Assembly (NCBI RefSeq): GCF_000143415.4
Contig: NW_003314274.1
Coordinates: forward strand, 62,001-126,000
Reading direction: 5' to 3'
DNA: 64,000 nucleotides
From: Selaginella moellendorffii
Lineage: Eukaryota; Streptophyta; Lycopodiopsida; Selaginellales; Selaginellaceae
Made by a program: the position numbers and the translations under genes. Shown here piece after piece: positions 34,463 through 45,698 of the stretch. The notes under the pieces were generated by a model. The model did not search any database and was not told the origin of the DNA. It saw nothing but the letters and a program-made list of their open reading frames with translations. Every line of letters starts with the position of its first letter. Within the stretch, counting starts at the first letter, position 1.

Positions 34463-36288
34463 ATCATTGCCTACTACCACCGCAAATTCCAAGAAACCAG
34501 ACCCGGAGGATTGGCATAGCACAACGATCAAGCACGCGACTAAAAACTAGCGAGATTCAGAGAGATTTCGCCTAGATCTGTACAAGACTCGGGAAAATCG
34601 ATCTACTTTAGAAGGGATTCGTGAAGAAAAACACGCAGCCGCGACCGCTATGTCAAAAATGCGGAGCTGCGACAAAACCCTGGACAGGAACCACGATTTC
34701 TCCCCGAAATCCGATCGATTCACCCTCGCCGTAGCGATTGGGAGCCTTAGAGTGACCAGATCTTGCTCGCGCCAGTCGATGAGCGGCGATTTTTCTCACG
34801 ACGCCATACCGCCATAGCCACACACTATTACTCTCATCATCACAGAACTAAAAGCCCTTGCCATCCCGGCGCGTCTCCGCCGTTGGATTTCACCCATCCT
34901 GGCCGTCGGATACGCGGTCAGCTCGGGTTACTCCGCGGGCAGGTCGGACCGGTAGCTTCCCGGCAGCGGCGCAACGCCGGACTCCAAAGCTCGCGTCCAA
35001 GCCAATTAAGTCCGGAGAATTGTGGCCACATGGCCATCCCACAAGGCAGCCACGATTTGGCCATCACTTTTGTCCACCACATACGAGCCAATCAATATTT
35101 AATTTAATTTTCATCAACACATAGAACAATGCTGCTGCCGATCCATGGATCAATCGATTTTCTTTCGTTTTTGTTTTTCCCAACGGTACAAAAGACCATG
35201 GGATCCGTACGGGAGGCTATCATCGCCGCGATCCAACGGCTCCGCCGCGAGATACGGTGTTCAAGGCGCGTTCGCGCGTAAAAAATTTCGTGACGTATGG
35301 AATAAATCCCGACGATGTTGAATTACGGCGCGCCGGGGCCCAGTGGTTTTCAAACCATCTATGTCGACATGGGTCATAGGGGCGAAACCGGCCACGAGAT
35401 GAGCGGTCAGGATCGCGCCAGGATTCCAGCGTTATCCAGAGAACGGACGGCCAGGATGTCGCCCGCATTCTGCCCACAAATCGACAAGCAAAATTTGGAG
35501 TGATAGTGAGATCCCAATTCCCCCATCGCGAGTCGCAGCAGCAGTTTTTGATGGATCCATTCCATTAATTACGAGAGGCGCGCAGAGAAATAGCTGTGAT
35601 GCGATGCGCACTTGCATTTAGGGGGATGGAGATCTGGCGGCTTAAATTTAGGGTTCTTAAGAAATTGCGCGAGGGCGGGCGGCGGGCCAGCGAAGCCCAG
35701 GAGTGTTTTAAATGAAATCTGTTAGACATGGCTTTATTCGCCATCGATCGCTCCAGAAAATTGTTCGTGACAGATCATCGGTTGCTATGCCCAAATCTTC
35801 GATCGTATCAGAATGTGGGTGTTCTCTATTCATCCATCCAGAATGTGGGTGTTCTCTATTCATCCATCCACGGATCGCTCGAAAACAATGCACCTGTGTT
35901 GTGATCAGTTCTAGGGTTCTTTTGGAAATAATGGTTCTTCTCTCGTGAACACGCTTTGTTCCCACTGATTAGCGACGAGGTTGAGAAAAAAAAACGAGCG
36001 ATAAAACTACAAGGAAAAAAATCAAACACCGTACCATGAAAATCAATCCCATCGGTGGGCATCCATTTGCCAGTGTAGCAGTGACTGATGCCCAGCCCAC
36101 TCACAAAGATATATATTCTTCTCTCCAGAAGCATAATGGAGGAATCAGCCTTAGCTTGCAAGACAGAATAACCAAAAGCTGTGATAGATCCCAAGAAAAC
36201 CAACCATGAACAACAACAAAGAGAAAACAAAAGGAACGGGAGAGCTGACAATCTTACCTGGTGCCTCGAAGATCACAGCCTCCTCGTT
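34463..36288. other. Intergenic region, promoter side of the SUO-like gene
   Basis: No convincing gene. 34463-34760 is presumably the 5' UTR and promoter of the SUO-like gene. A perfect 30-bp tandem duplication lies at 35811-35840/35841-35870. Part of 35970-36290 has splice-like signals (GCACCAG^GTAAG near 36258) and may be spliced 3' UTR of the isochorismatase-fold gene; a short open stretch there (36180-36040, minus) is unidentified. Confidence 0.4.
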
Positions 36289-36923
36289 TCACTTCTTGGC
36301 GAGATTTGCCTCGAGCTTGCTGGAGTCGACGAGATATGCGAATCCATAGGACAAGTTCTTGATGGTCGAGTCGTGGAGGTCTTGCTCCTCGGTGGCGGTG
36401 GCGTCGGTGGAGAAGAAAACCCGGAATCCACGAACGAAAGCGTCACGGGCGGTGGTCTCGCAGCACAGATTCGTCATCACTCCCGTGACAATCACCTCCT
36501 TTCGACCGGACTTCCTGAGAAAATCTTCCAGATCGGTATTGTAGAAGCCGCTGTAGGTGCGCTTGTGGACAATCTTATCGCCCTCCCGTCGATCCACCTA
36601 AAGATCCACACCAATTGTGACTATTAGCTCCTCCCCCAGAATATTTCCTACTAGAGATCGATCCAGACCTCGGGAAGAAGCTCCGCCTCGGCAGTGCCAT
36701 CCAGAATGTTGCGATCCCACCACTCCCCCAGCATTCCATAATCCGAGGGATCCTTGTGCGAGTGGCGAGTGTGCACAACCGGGATCCCTGCCGCCCTAGC
36801 CGCGGCGATTGATCGATTCAGCGCCGGAAGGATCGGCTCCGCCATGCCGCGAAAGTACTCCTGGACATCGATCACAAGCAGCGCCGCTTGGGCTGGATCC
36901 GGCATTCTCGATCGCAAGCCCAT
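36289..36923 (-). CDS. Isochorismatase-fold hydrolase, 187 aa
   Basis: Two exons: 36923-36669 (85 codons) and 36597-36289, joined in phase 0 (CCCGAG^GTCTGG...TTTAG^GTGGATC). The family's catalytic triad is present: Asp in [11 protein letters not shown] (N-terminal strand), Lys in [13 protein letters not shown], and the nucleophilic Cys in [18 protein letters not shown]. The family includes nicotinamidases and isochorismate and ureidoacrylate hydrolases; the short length and [12 protein letters not shown] segment fit the general cysteine-hydrolase group of plants and bacteria, and the substrate cannot be assigned. It ends [15 protein letters not shown]. No transit peptide, so probably cytosolic. 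ATG at 36921-36923. Confidence 0.9.
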
Positions 36924-37462
36924 CTCCGATAAACCCTAAAATTTGGCAAACCAATTTATCTGTTAGACTAATCTTCTGGTAGGTCCCAGGTTCGATTCCC
37001 GAGAGAAACCACTGTGGGGACTTTGTTTTAGCGCGCTGTCTGTCACGTCTCGCGTAAGCCCGAGAGAGAAAAGAGAGGAGCGAAGAAACAATAAAAAAAC
37101 TTCACGGGAAGATGGATCCACGGATCCAAACAAGCGAACGAGGAGGCGATCACAAAAAAACAGCTACCTTGACGACGCCAAAAAGGAAGGAAAGATGCCA
37201 CATTTGTCTCCCTCACTCTCCGTGTTGTCCATGATCTCATGCTTTTCAAGGTTCCACTCGGAGAAACTTTGGGACAAAGTGGCGCGTAAGTACTCCCGGA
37301 ATCCTTGACACGCACGGCTCTGTTTTCACTTCTCCTATTTCTTCGCTTTCGTTTTTTTTTTCTTCGTCCCGCCTTTGGCAACTTGCTAGCTGGAAACCAC
37401 TGCTTAGGCGGGCTTAGAAACTAGAAAAGAATGCAAAAACAAAACGCTTACCAGCTGAAACG
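36924..37462. other. Intergenic region with a degenerate tRNA-like B box
   Basis: No gene seen. GGTTCGATTCC at 36989-36999 is a perfect pol III B-box sequence, but the flanking T stem has mismatches and no acceptor or D arm can be paired upstream, so it is not a tRNA gene; it could be a SINE or tRNA remnant or chance. Confidence 0.3.
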
Positions 37463-39940
37463 TCACTTGAGAAGATTCACCAGCCGGCTTAGAGCGAACA
37501 AAGTCGTGCAGAGGCTGAGAAGGAACCCGGCGATGAGAATCCAATCCAGGGAGTAAAGTCTGGTGGCACGACTCGATGACTTTCCGGCCGCCGTGACAAC
37601 CAAGGTCGATCTTTTGTCCTCAAATCTGTGTCTTAGTCCTCCGTTATCTTGCGTGCTCCTGTACTCTTCCTCCTCTCGGTCATCTCCGGCGTGAGATTTG
37701 CACGAACAGTCATCGCAGCACGGAGCTGTTCGTGTTGTTGTTACAGCATCGCAATCCCCTTGACAAGCGCTCGCACAAACTTGCTCGCCACGGCCAGCTC
37801 GGATATCGCGATCGAAGGACGAGCCTTCTTCAGGAGCACGGCTGTGGTGATCACCATCGCACAGTGAGGATGGATACGGCTCAGCTTTCACGGACCACCT
37901 CCCGACACTCGTGATCTTGCAGTTGACGTTGGAGCCCAGAAGGCCAGGGAGAGACGGAAGGAGCACTTGCACGTAGCTTTTAGTATGACCAACCTGCAAA
38001 TCAAGGCTCACTTCAGTGCTAAGCGAATCAACAAAGGAAACAAAACTATAAAAAAGAACCCGAGCTTTGAAAGCTTACGAGGTGGATTCCGTCTGCTGCC
38101 GTATCGGTCACCCATACTCTGTACACTTTGCCCTCCATGTCCGAATACGGCGTGAAGGATTCAAACAAGCTCGTCAGCAGCCGGCTTCTTTTCTTAACTT
38201 CGGCTGTTGGAACACGCTTCATTCGAGCCGCTGGAGTCCCTGCCATCAGTCGATACATTATTGCGGGAATTATTGAAGCGCTAGAACGTCACACCTGGCC
38301 GAGGATAAAACTGAGATATGTGAACTTGCGGGAACTTGTAGTGTTCTATCAACTCCATAGTCTTGTCAAACTCGTCGGACGTCTCTCCTAGCAGTGGCGC
38401 GTCAAGTATTTTGAGTCGTGACGAGAAGAGGATCATTATTTCTTACCTGGAAACCCGCATATTATATCCGTCGCAATATGAATGTCAGGAACGAGCTCGA
38501 TGAGAGTATCAGCAACTTGTTTGAATTCGGCAACAGTGTACTCCCGCTTCATTGCCTGCAATCATCATGAATTCATGCTTGCTTGCCAAACTTTGTGACG
38601 CAGAAGAAGAATAATTGCTTCTCACCTCCAAGACGGAGTCGCTTCCGGACTGCACGGGAACATGAAGGAACGAATAAACGCAAGGGTGACGAAGAATTTC
38701 AGCAATCTCCTTGAGATGCTGCAGTATATATGGTGGATTTGTCATGCCAATCCGCAGCATCACGCTTCTATCTCGAGGAAGCTCTGCCACTAGCGCGCGA
38801 AGAAGTGTTGGAATATCACTCCCTATATCACGCCCTGCACCGACGCAAAGTTAGATTCGTCCTTAGAAACCAATAGAGAAAGTACCATAAGCTCCAGTAT
38901 CCTCGCTACTTAGCCAAATCTCTGTTACACCCTCGGACACAACCCCTTGCAGCCTCTTCACCTTTTCTTCGCAAAAAGAAAAGTTATAGAAAGTTTAAAA
39001 CACAAGAATGAAAGAAAAGAAAAGCTAGCATTTACCAGAGCCTCGATCTTATAGCTGCCAAGATGACCCCGTGCGTGTTTCGTCTTGCAATACGTACACG
39101 AGCCCAGGCAGCCCACGTTGATTGGAATAATCTCCACAAACTTGTTCTTACGGACCTGGATGGGCAGGAAAATCCACCTCTTTACGGGTTATCCTGAAAC
39201 CTCATGGCAAACCTTGGGTAAATCAAGCGATGGAAGTGTACTCCGCCTGAGCAGCTTGACTTCGTGACCTTTGAGAGTCTCTTCCACCACCTCCACAACA
39301 CGCTGTATTTGCTGCACTCCTACAACGCTCACGCCTTCCAAGTCTTTCAGATCCTTGCTTCCCTGAGGAACGCACCCGGCAATCACCAAGGGAATCGTTT
39401 GAGCCTTTCCTTTGCGTATCAGTGTTTCCATTGCAGACTGACTGGGTGCCTTCACTGTGCATCTGTACAAAAAGCGTCCTTTACAATCGTCTCCGCAAGT
39501 AAAAGAGGAAGAAGAAGACGAAGAAAAGAGAGATTCACGGACTTACGTATTGATCAGCCAAAGGTCGGCCTCGTCAGGATCTTCGGATATCTTATAGCCG
39601 TAAGCGAGAAGTTGCCCGGCCATGTACTCACTGTCACTCTGAAAAGAAATCCATTTCAAGGGCGAAAAGAAAAGAATTTTGGAGCAGCCCAGTACCTGGT
39701 TGTGTGCGCAGCCAAATGTTTTCAGGAAAATTGTCTACACGCAAACACACATTTTCAAACACGAGCTAAAATTCGAGGACACCATACCTGCGTTCCGGGA
39801 ATTTGTTTCGCTTGCTTTGATTCATCCGAGGAAGGATTTCGCCGCTTAGATCGCAACTTCACCTCGATCACTGGACGATCGTGATGAGTCGAGCGATTGC
39901 CCAGCACTAGATCCTCCATGTCCCCCACATCGCCTTCCAT
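37463..39940 (-). CDS. CDKAL1: CDKAL1-like tRNA methylthiotransferase with C-terminal membrane anchor
   Basis: Radical-SAM enzyme that adds the methylthio group to t6A37 of tRNA-Lys(UUU). Many short exons. UPF0004 domain: [19 protein letters not shown] (near 39720-39600) and [18 protein letters not shown], giving the first [4Fe-4S] cysteines with IAGCVPQG. Radical-SAM core: [22 protein letters not shown] (near 39110-39040, CxxxCxxC). Then [46 protein letters not shown] and [13 protein letters not shown], a TRAM domain near 38150-37900, a Cys-rich charged insert (37800-37660) and a C-terminal transmembrane helix ([20 protein letters not shown]) as in animal ER-anchored CDKAL1. The first in-frame ATG is 39938-39940. 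The SET-domain gene starts 43 bp away, divergently. Confidence 0.92.
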
Positions 39941-39983
39941 CTCGCCCAAATTCGCCCTAACCCTAAAACCCCCTTAAACCCTA
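39941..39983. promoter_or_regulatory. 43-bp divergent intergenic segment with telo-boxes
   Basis: Only 43 bp separate the two start codons. They contain two telo-box-like motifs, AACCCTAAA at 39959-39967 and TAAACCCTAA around 39975-39984, the latter abutting the ATG of the SET gene. In plants telo-boxes are common near the start of genes for translation and the cell cycle. With so little space, the 5' UTRs or core promoters must overlap the opposing transcription unit, or ATGs further inside are used. Confidence 0.55.
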
Positions 39984-42156
39984 ATGGAGGAGGACAAGAA
40001 TTTGCGAGCGCGCCTCGGGGACGATGGACTCACCGTGATCAATGCGGCCGAGAAAGGGCGATGCCTCGTCGCGGATCGCGATTTCTATGCGGGTAATCGC
40101 TAGGATTTTGCGGCATTTGTGATGTGAAAGCGTGGATCTCTTTCTATCCAGGCCAGACAGTGCTGGAGCAAGATCCTTACGTCGCTGTGCTCGACGGCGA
40201 TTCCAGAGGCAACAGATGCGATGCATGTTTCAAGCAATCTCCAGCGCTGAGGCGCTGCTCGGCTTGCAAATTCGTGTTTTATTGCTCTCCTACTTGCCAG
40301 GTACTCTGTGTGACGTGATAGAATAGTTTTTACGTTCTATTCCTTAGAGATCGCAATGGAAGATCCATCAGGAAGAATGTAAGGTTTTGGTTCGGTTGAG
40401 CACGGAACAAAAGCGGCCTACCTTGCTGCTAATGCTTCGTCTTCTCGTCAAACGAGAACTCCAAGCTACTGGTGTACGTATTTTTCTCGTTTCTTTTTTA
40501 TCACAGTAGCAGTCACAAGTTCGCTTTGTTTTGTTCCAGGTTCTTCCAGTTACTGCTCTGGATAACTATGAGATTGTCCGGGCTTTGCCAACTCGTATCC
40601 AGATTTTCTTCTACGTTTCGTTCACTGCCTTCTTTTTGCTCGTCCTTGACTAACTTCAGATTTTTCCGAGACTGGAGATGAGAGGCTCGTTATGTACGCT
40701 CAAATGGCTGTCCTGATAAAGACTATCTTGAATGCCAGATATGCTGAGGATGTGAAGGAGATCACGAAGGATATTTGCAGAGTTCGTCGCTTTCAAGTGT
40801 TTTGCTACTAAGATGCGGTTTTGTCTGCAGATTTCATGCAATGGTCATACGATTTGCGACGATGAGCTGCGTCCTGTTGGCATTGGACTTTTTCCTGTGG
40901 TGTCTATAATCAATCACAGGTGCGTTTGACACATTTTAGCTGACTTGAATGCTCACATTTGTGCTCTTTTTAGCTGCTCTTCAAATTCTTTGCTCTTGTT
41001 TGATGGCAAACACGCGGTCGTCAGAGCTCTCGGAACCATCAGCAGAGGTTGTGAGGTTTGGTCTTCTGAATGCTCTGCTCAATTCATACTAACATTAGAG
41101 TTGGACAGGTGACTGTGAGCTACATTGAACTGGGAGCGAGTACAAATTCCCGTCGAGAAGCTCTTTCTGACCAATACTATTTTCATTGCAAGTGTCCGAG
41201 ATGTACCGATGTAAGTCCGCAAGCTCGTGCATCTTTTATGCTCGCGTTTTCTTGATAGACTTATCCAGGACTCCGAAGCTGGCCTTTACAAAGACGACGT
41301 GCTCGAAGCCGTGGCTTGTCTGGATCCAGCCTGCGAAAGCTTTATGCGTCTCTCCAATGGTATGTGCTTCGAGATTTCCAGGATTAACTTTCTAAAGTAC
41401 TGTAGGTTCGTGGAGATGCATGTCGTGTGGTTCTAGTCGAGAGCCAAATGAAGTGAACAAACTTTCAACCGAAGCAGAGGGTATGATTGAGAAGGCTAAC
41501 CGTCTCCAAGCCGCTGGCGGTATGCTTGTATCGTTTTCAAGTTGGTTTTATAATTTCTGTTTCTCGCATTTAGATCTTCATGGCGCGAGGATGGCCTTTC
41601 AACAGGCAGAGAAGTTACAGACAGAGTTGTGGAATCCTCGATCAGTGAAACTGATGAGAACACGCGACCTGCTGCTTAGGGTATGATCGAAACATACTTT
41701 GTTCTTGACCTGCCTAATCTTTTCATTGTTTGTGTATTGGATGAAGGTATATCTCTCTCTGGAAGATTGGGACTTGGCACTACATGTTTGCCGGCTTACT
41801 CTTCCTGCTTATGAGAGTAAGCTAGTCTCATATCCTTCATAAGCATTAAAATTCTCTTTTCCAGCGGCATATCCTGGAAGCAAACATCCATTGCTTGGGC
41901 TGCAATACTACACACTTGGGAAGCTTGAAATGTAGATCTCGAGCCGACGTATGATTTCTAAACATCGGTGATGTGTGTTTCCAGGCACGCTGGCAGTGTC
42001 ACAGAAGCCGTGAGAGCTTACGCAAAAGCTTTCGATATCCTTAGCGTCACTCATGGCTCCAGAGGCGAGTTTGTAAGAAAGCTGCGCAATGAATTAGACC
42101 AAGCGAAGATGGTGGCCTCGTCACTGCATGCTACTTCACCTCGGGAACGATCCTGA
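39984..42156 (+). CDS. SET and MYND domain protein (SMYD/ASHR1-like)
   Basis: Putative lysine methyltransferase. ATG at 39984. About ten short exons; stop ends at 42156. The split SET domain begins with RCLVADRDFYAGQTVLEQDPYV, is interrupted by a MYND zinc finger (CDACFKQSPALRRCSACKF then YCSPTCQ..QWKIHQEEC, 40215-40385), and resumes with IINHSCSSNSLLLFDGKHAVVRA..I..GCEVTVSYIEL (40905-41130; NHSC and YIEL are the AdoMet/Tyr motifs). A post-SET Cys cluster (FHCKCPRC, near 41190) and two further Cys pairs follow. The C-terminal 150 residues are helical and TPR-like (LHGARMAFQQAEKLQ, AGSVTEAVRAYAKAFDIL). This matches plant ASHR1/SMYD-type proteins. Histone or non-histone substrate unknown. Confidence 0.9.
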
Positions 42157-43719
42157 CGATGATTTCCTCAACACATTGGTATAAGTGCGTTATGCCCGAA
42201 GGCTTTTGGAAGTGATCCCAACGATGGAGTCACTGGACTGGAAACGTCCATCAGGAGAATGTAAGTAGCTGAGCTCTAGTGATTCTGTTTTAATGCCACT
42301 TCAGATAATAAGGAAGTTTGATATATCTTTTAATGGATAAGTTGCTGATGTTATGATATTAGAAGTCATTTTTGTATAAGGAAATAATCATTGCTTGAGA
42401 AGTTCATCATTAAGAGATATATAAACATCTAAAAGTGGTGTTTAGTATTGTAAGGACTTTAGATTAGGCCTACAGATAATAAGGGCTAAATAATGTTCAA
42501 AGTGGCAAGTGTCACAAAAACTATTGTCATTGGAGAGGGATTGTAAGTGACTAGTGATTATTTGTAAACTACTTAGTTTAAAGAAAATGACTTGAAAGAT
42601 GGGTTCAAATATAAAAGGGAAAACCCGATGAAGAAAAATATACTCTCTTTTCTAATTGATTAAAGGTTTTGAAATATTTAAAGTTAAATAATCCTTGGGT
42701 TTGAATACTATACAACTATACCATATGTTGATTGACATTCGACAAGTCTAATTTACTCAGGCTAAGGGTAAGGTGTCAAAAGAGTAAAGATCTTAAGAGA
42801 GTTATAACTCTTAACTCCCTTTCATGAGTGCATAAACTTGTAGAAAAGTATAATAAATTATAAATAATCAAAGAAAACAACTTGAAAGGGTAAGTTTAAA
42901 GCAAATATAAAAAGAAAGATAAAATTTCACCCTTTAATAAACTTGAGGGAAGTGTGATGGATTATAAATAATTAAAGAAAAAAACTTGAAAGGTAAATTT
43001 AGAATAAATATATAAAGAAAGATAAGATTGCACACTTTTTTTAAATGATTAAAGATTTTGGGATATTTTGTAGCGCATGTGATCATGGGATGAAATTTAG
43101 ATATACTATCACCGTGGATCCTTGGAACCTTGGGGGATAAATGGGGATAAAATAGCCACTAAGGGCTCTCTCATCAAGCAATTGCCCCTTTTCTAGTTGG
43201 TTTAAGAGGAGAAAGATAAAATGCGCTACATATTTAGAATTAAACATTTAATTTTCTCTAATTGGGCTCAACTTGAGAGGTAAGGTGTCAAAAAAATGAG
43301 GCTGTTGGGAGAGTTATGGCCCTCAACTCTCTTTCATGAAGGCATAAATTTATAAAAAAATGTGGTAGATTGTAAACAATTAAAAAATAACTCGAAAAGG
43401 TAAATTTAAAGCAAACATGTGCACCCTCTTTTGGACATGATAATTAACTCCTTGATGATTTGTTATCTATAGTTGGGTACTATTGAAAATTAATCTTAAT
43501 ATAAAATTTAGTTAGCTTAGTTGCTAAATAACTTTGAGTGACTTTTGTTTAACTTTGTTAAATATTTACATGATAGTAAGTCAAATAAAATGTTTTCTCA
43601 ATAATAATAATATAAAAAATAAAAAATAACGCATTGGCAATTACCCCATCCAATAACTACCATTGGCTGGATCTAACAGCCTAAAAAATTCAACAATTAT
43701 TATCACAAACACAAAATAG
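42157..43719. repeat. AT-rich intergenic block with degenerate direct repeats
   Basis: No gene. Two long imperfect copies of one sequence start at about 42768 and 43280 (shared AAGGTGTCAAAA, GAGAGTTAT, CTTTCATGA, CATAAA blocks), and a smaller unit (TAAATAAT..AAAGAAA..ACTTGAAA..AAATTTA) recurs near 42570, 42855, 42965 and 43380. The segment 43116-43164 is an inverted match to 12961-13010. It probably consists of decayed transposon DNA. Confidence 0.6.
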
Positions 43720-45638
43720 TCACATCATTTTGTATATCCTTTCAAGTTCTCGGCGAGCATCATCTAAAGTGCCTCTAGCTGCTGGGTCAGTCTGCATCAA
43801 TATTCGCGACAAGGTGTCCAAATCAGGTCGAATGAAATGTTCACTCTGCCACGACCTGATCAAATATCCCAGTGACCATATATCCACTTCTTTACCATGT
43901 TCCCCGCTTCCTAAAGAAAGCTCAGGCGCATGACTAGCCGCAGCCAGGTGCTTTGGAGCTGACAATTGAGGAGACATAGCTGCATCATCAAGATCAATAA
44001 GCCACCATGTCCCTGCATGGAACAAACAAAATAAGGCAATTAGACCACCAGTAGACAACAGCCACCACCTGTATCAAAGCTCCGACGAATGTTCGGCCAC
44101 CTCACATCCCTGTGCATCCATCCAAGCTTATGTAGGTGTTCCAAGGCTTTAATCGTGTCCAGCAGGGCCTCAACGAGCTCAGGCCCGTTTCTCGGCTTAG
44201 CTGCATAGCTCAACCGAGGATAAAAGAGGTGAGAGCCTTTCTTTTTCCCAGGAACGGGCTCTTGATGTCCAATGAGTCTTTCTATATTCGCACCACGTAG
44301 CAGATATTCGTGTTGAGAATCCAGTAAGATTCCAGCCTCTGGAATTACTATCTCATTCACCAAGCCAATTGCCTCGTAGATTTCTTGGACGTTCCTCCAA
44401 GCCTACAAAAACAATGTAACTTCAGTAAGCCATTCGAGCTTGAGCGCACATACCTCCTCAGAATCGTACGTCTTTTTTACAGGCTTAAAGCCATTGAGTC
44501 GAACCATCTTGCGTGGGCTTTCGAAGACAACGATGTCTCGCTCAACACCAAGTTCCCTGCAAATCCGGCCCAACACTGGTATGATGCGAACAATGTTGAA
44601 CAGACATATCAGTATCTCTGGAAGGCTGCCCTTAGTGTCTCTTTTGAAGTGTAGAAGTTGTTGGGCGCGTGACTTCCCGATTTTATAGACTCCAGTCGAG
44701 TCCTCGTGTAGAGCCACAACAAATACTTCTGGACCTACTGCAGCGTACCCCAGTATATATTCCAGCCCATAAAACATCCACACCGGCTTGGTTTCTAGCT
44801 CGACCAGAGGAGACTTTGCCTTTTCAATGCCCGCCAGAAGTGTTCCAGCCCATCTCTTCTCTTCTCCCCTGAACACCCCGATCAATTCTGGCAGCACGTA
44901 CAAAACGCTATGTGGCCTCTTGGTCCCTGTAGATGTATAGTAGGACGTGTCCCTGCCTGTAACTACCGGACAGTCGTCAGGCAGGCAAAAGAAGATGGTC
45001 TCCATAAACCAGGAGTCCCAATGCGATATCCACGCATTTTCCGTCCAGTCTATCTTCTCCGGCTTATCATAGAGGTCCAAAAGCAAGTCGATTTGCCTGG
45101 AGATCATCTGGCAGTGATAACCGGGTTCTCCACAAGTAAAAGCTCTCCGATACTCGGACTCGGTGGCTGCCAGCCTAGTAAAAGTCCACGGCGCCAGCGG
45201 TATGCTTAAACCGTCAGGAACGATCTGCAAGAACCTGGCAAGTGACTGACGAGAAGGCAGTGTTTCCAGTCTGTACGAATGTAAGATTCGTTTCCATGGG
45301 TCCTCGGGATTAAAAGCTGCCAAATAAACGACTTAGTAAGCCTGACGTTGAATAAAATCAGACTTACACTTGCGCAACTTCTGCAACAACAGGTCCGTCC
45401 CTGCTCTGAGCTCGCTTTCCCTTTCCAACAACAGGTCCTTCTCTGCTTTGAGCTCGCTTTCTCTACGCTTCCAATCCTCCTCCTTCTTCTTCCAGTCTTC
45501 CTTTTCTGCACTGAGCAGTGCGACCTTCACTTTCAACTCGATACACTCTGCAACATCATAAACTATGACTCAAAAGAAAAAGGAAAAGGAAAGAAGCGTA
45601 CCTTCCTCGATATCCTTGCCATGCTCTGTGAAAACCAT
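43720..45638 (-). CDS. Crinkler-like protein with coiled coil and kinase-like C-terminal domain
   Basis: Spliced gene with ATG at 45636-45638 as likely start (another ATG lies at about 45703 in a different exon arrangement). A short first exon is followed by a coiled-coil exon (45560-45367; ELKVKVALLSAEKEDWKKKE, then LKAEKDLLLERESEL) that ends at a phase-1 intron. The large exon (45315-44455) contains a ~280-residue region without a recognised domain (ARFLQIVPDGLSIPLAPW, EIDLLLDLYDKPEK..). The C-terminal part (44400-43720) is kinase-like: HEYLLRGANIERLIGH, LEHLHKLGWMHRDVRWPNI (HRD and N), LIDLDDA in place of DFG, PELS and DIWSLGYLI. The divergent HRDVRWPN..DLDDA pattern is that of fungal FunK1 and crinkler kinases. 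Activity is likely but unproven. Confidence 0.7.
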
Positions 45639-45698
45639 GAGCTACTAAGCTACTACATCTGAAACGAACAATAAGCTTGCCTTCCTGGCGCACCCGCT

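Noticed and set aside
36985-37010. Possible tRNA gene at a perfect B box
   Set aside because: T-stem mismatches, no pairing acceptor or D arm upstream; listed only as a remnant signal.
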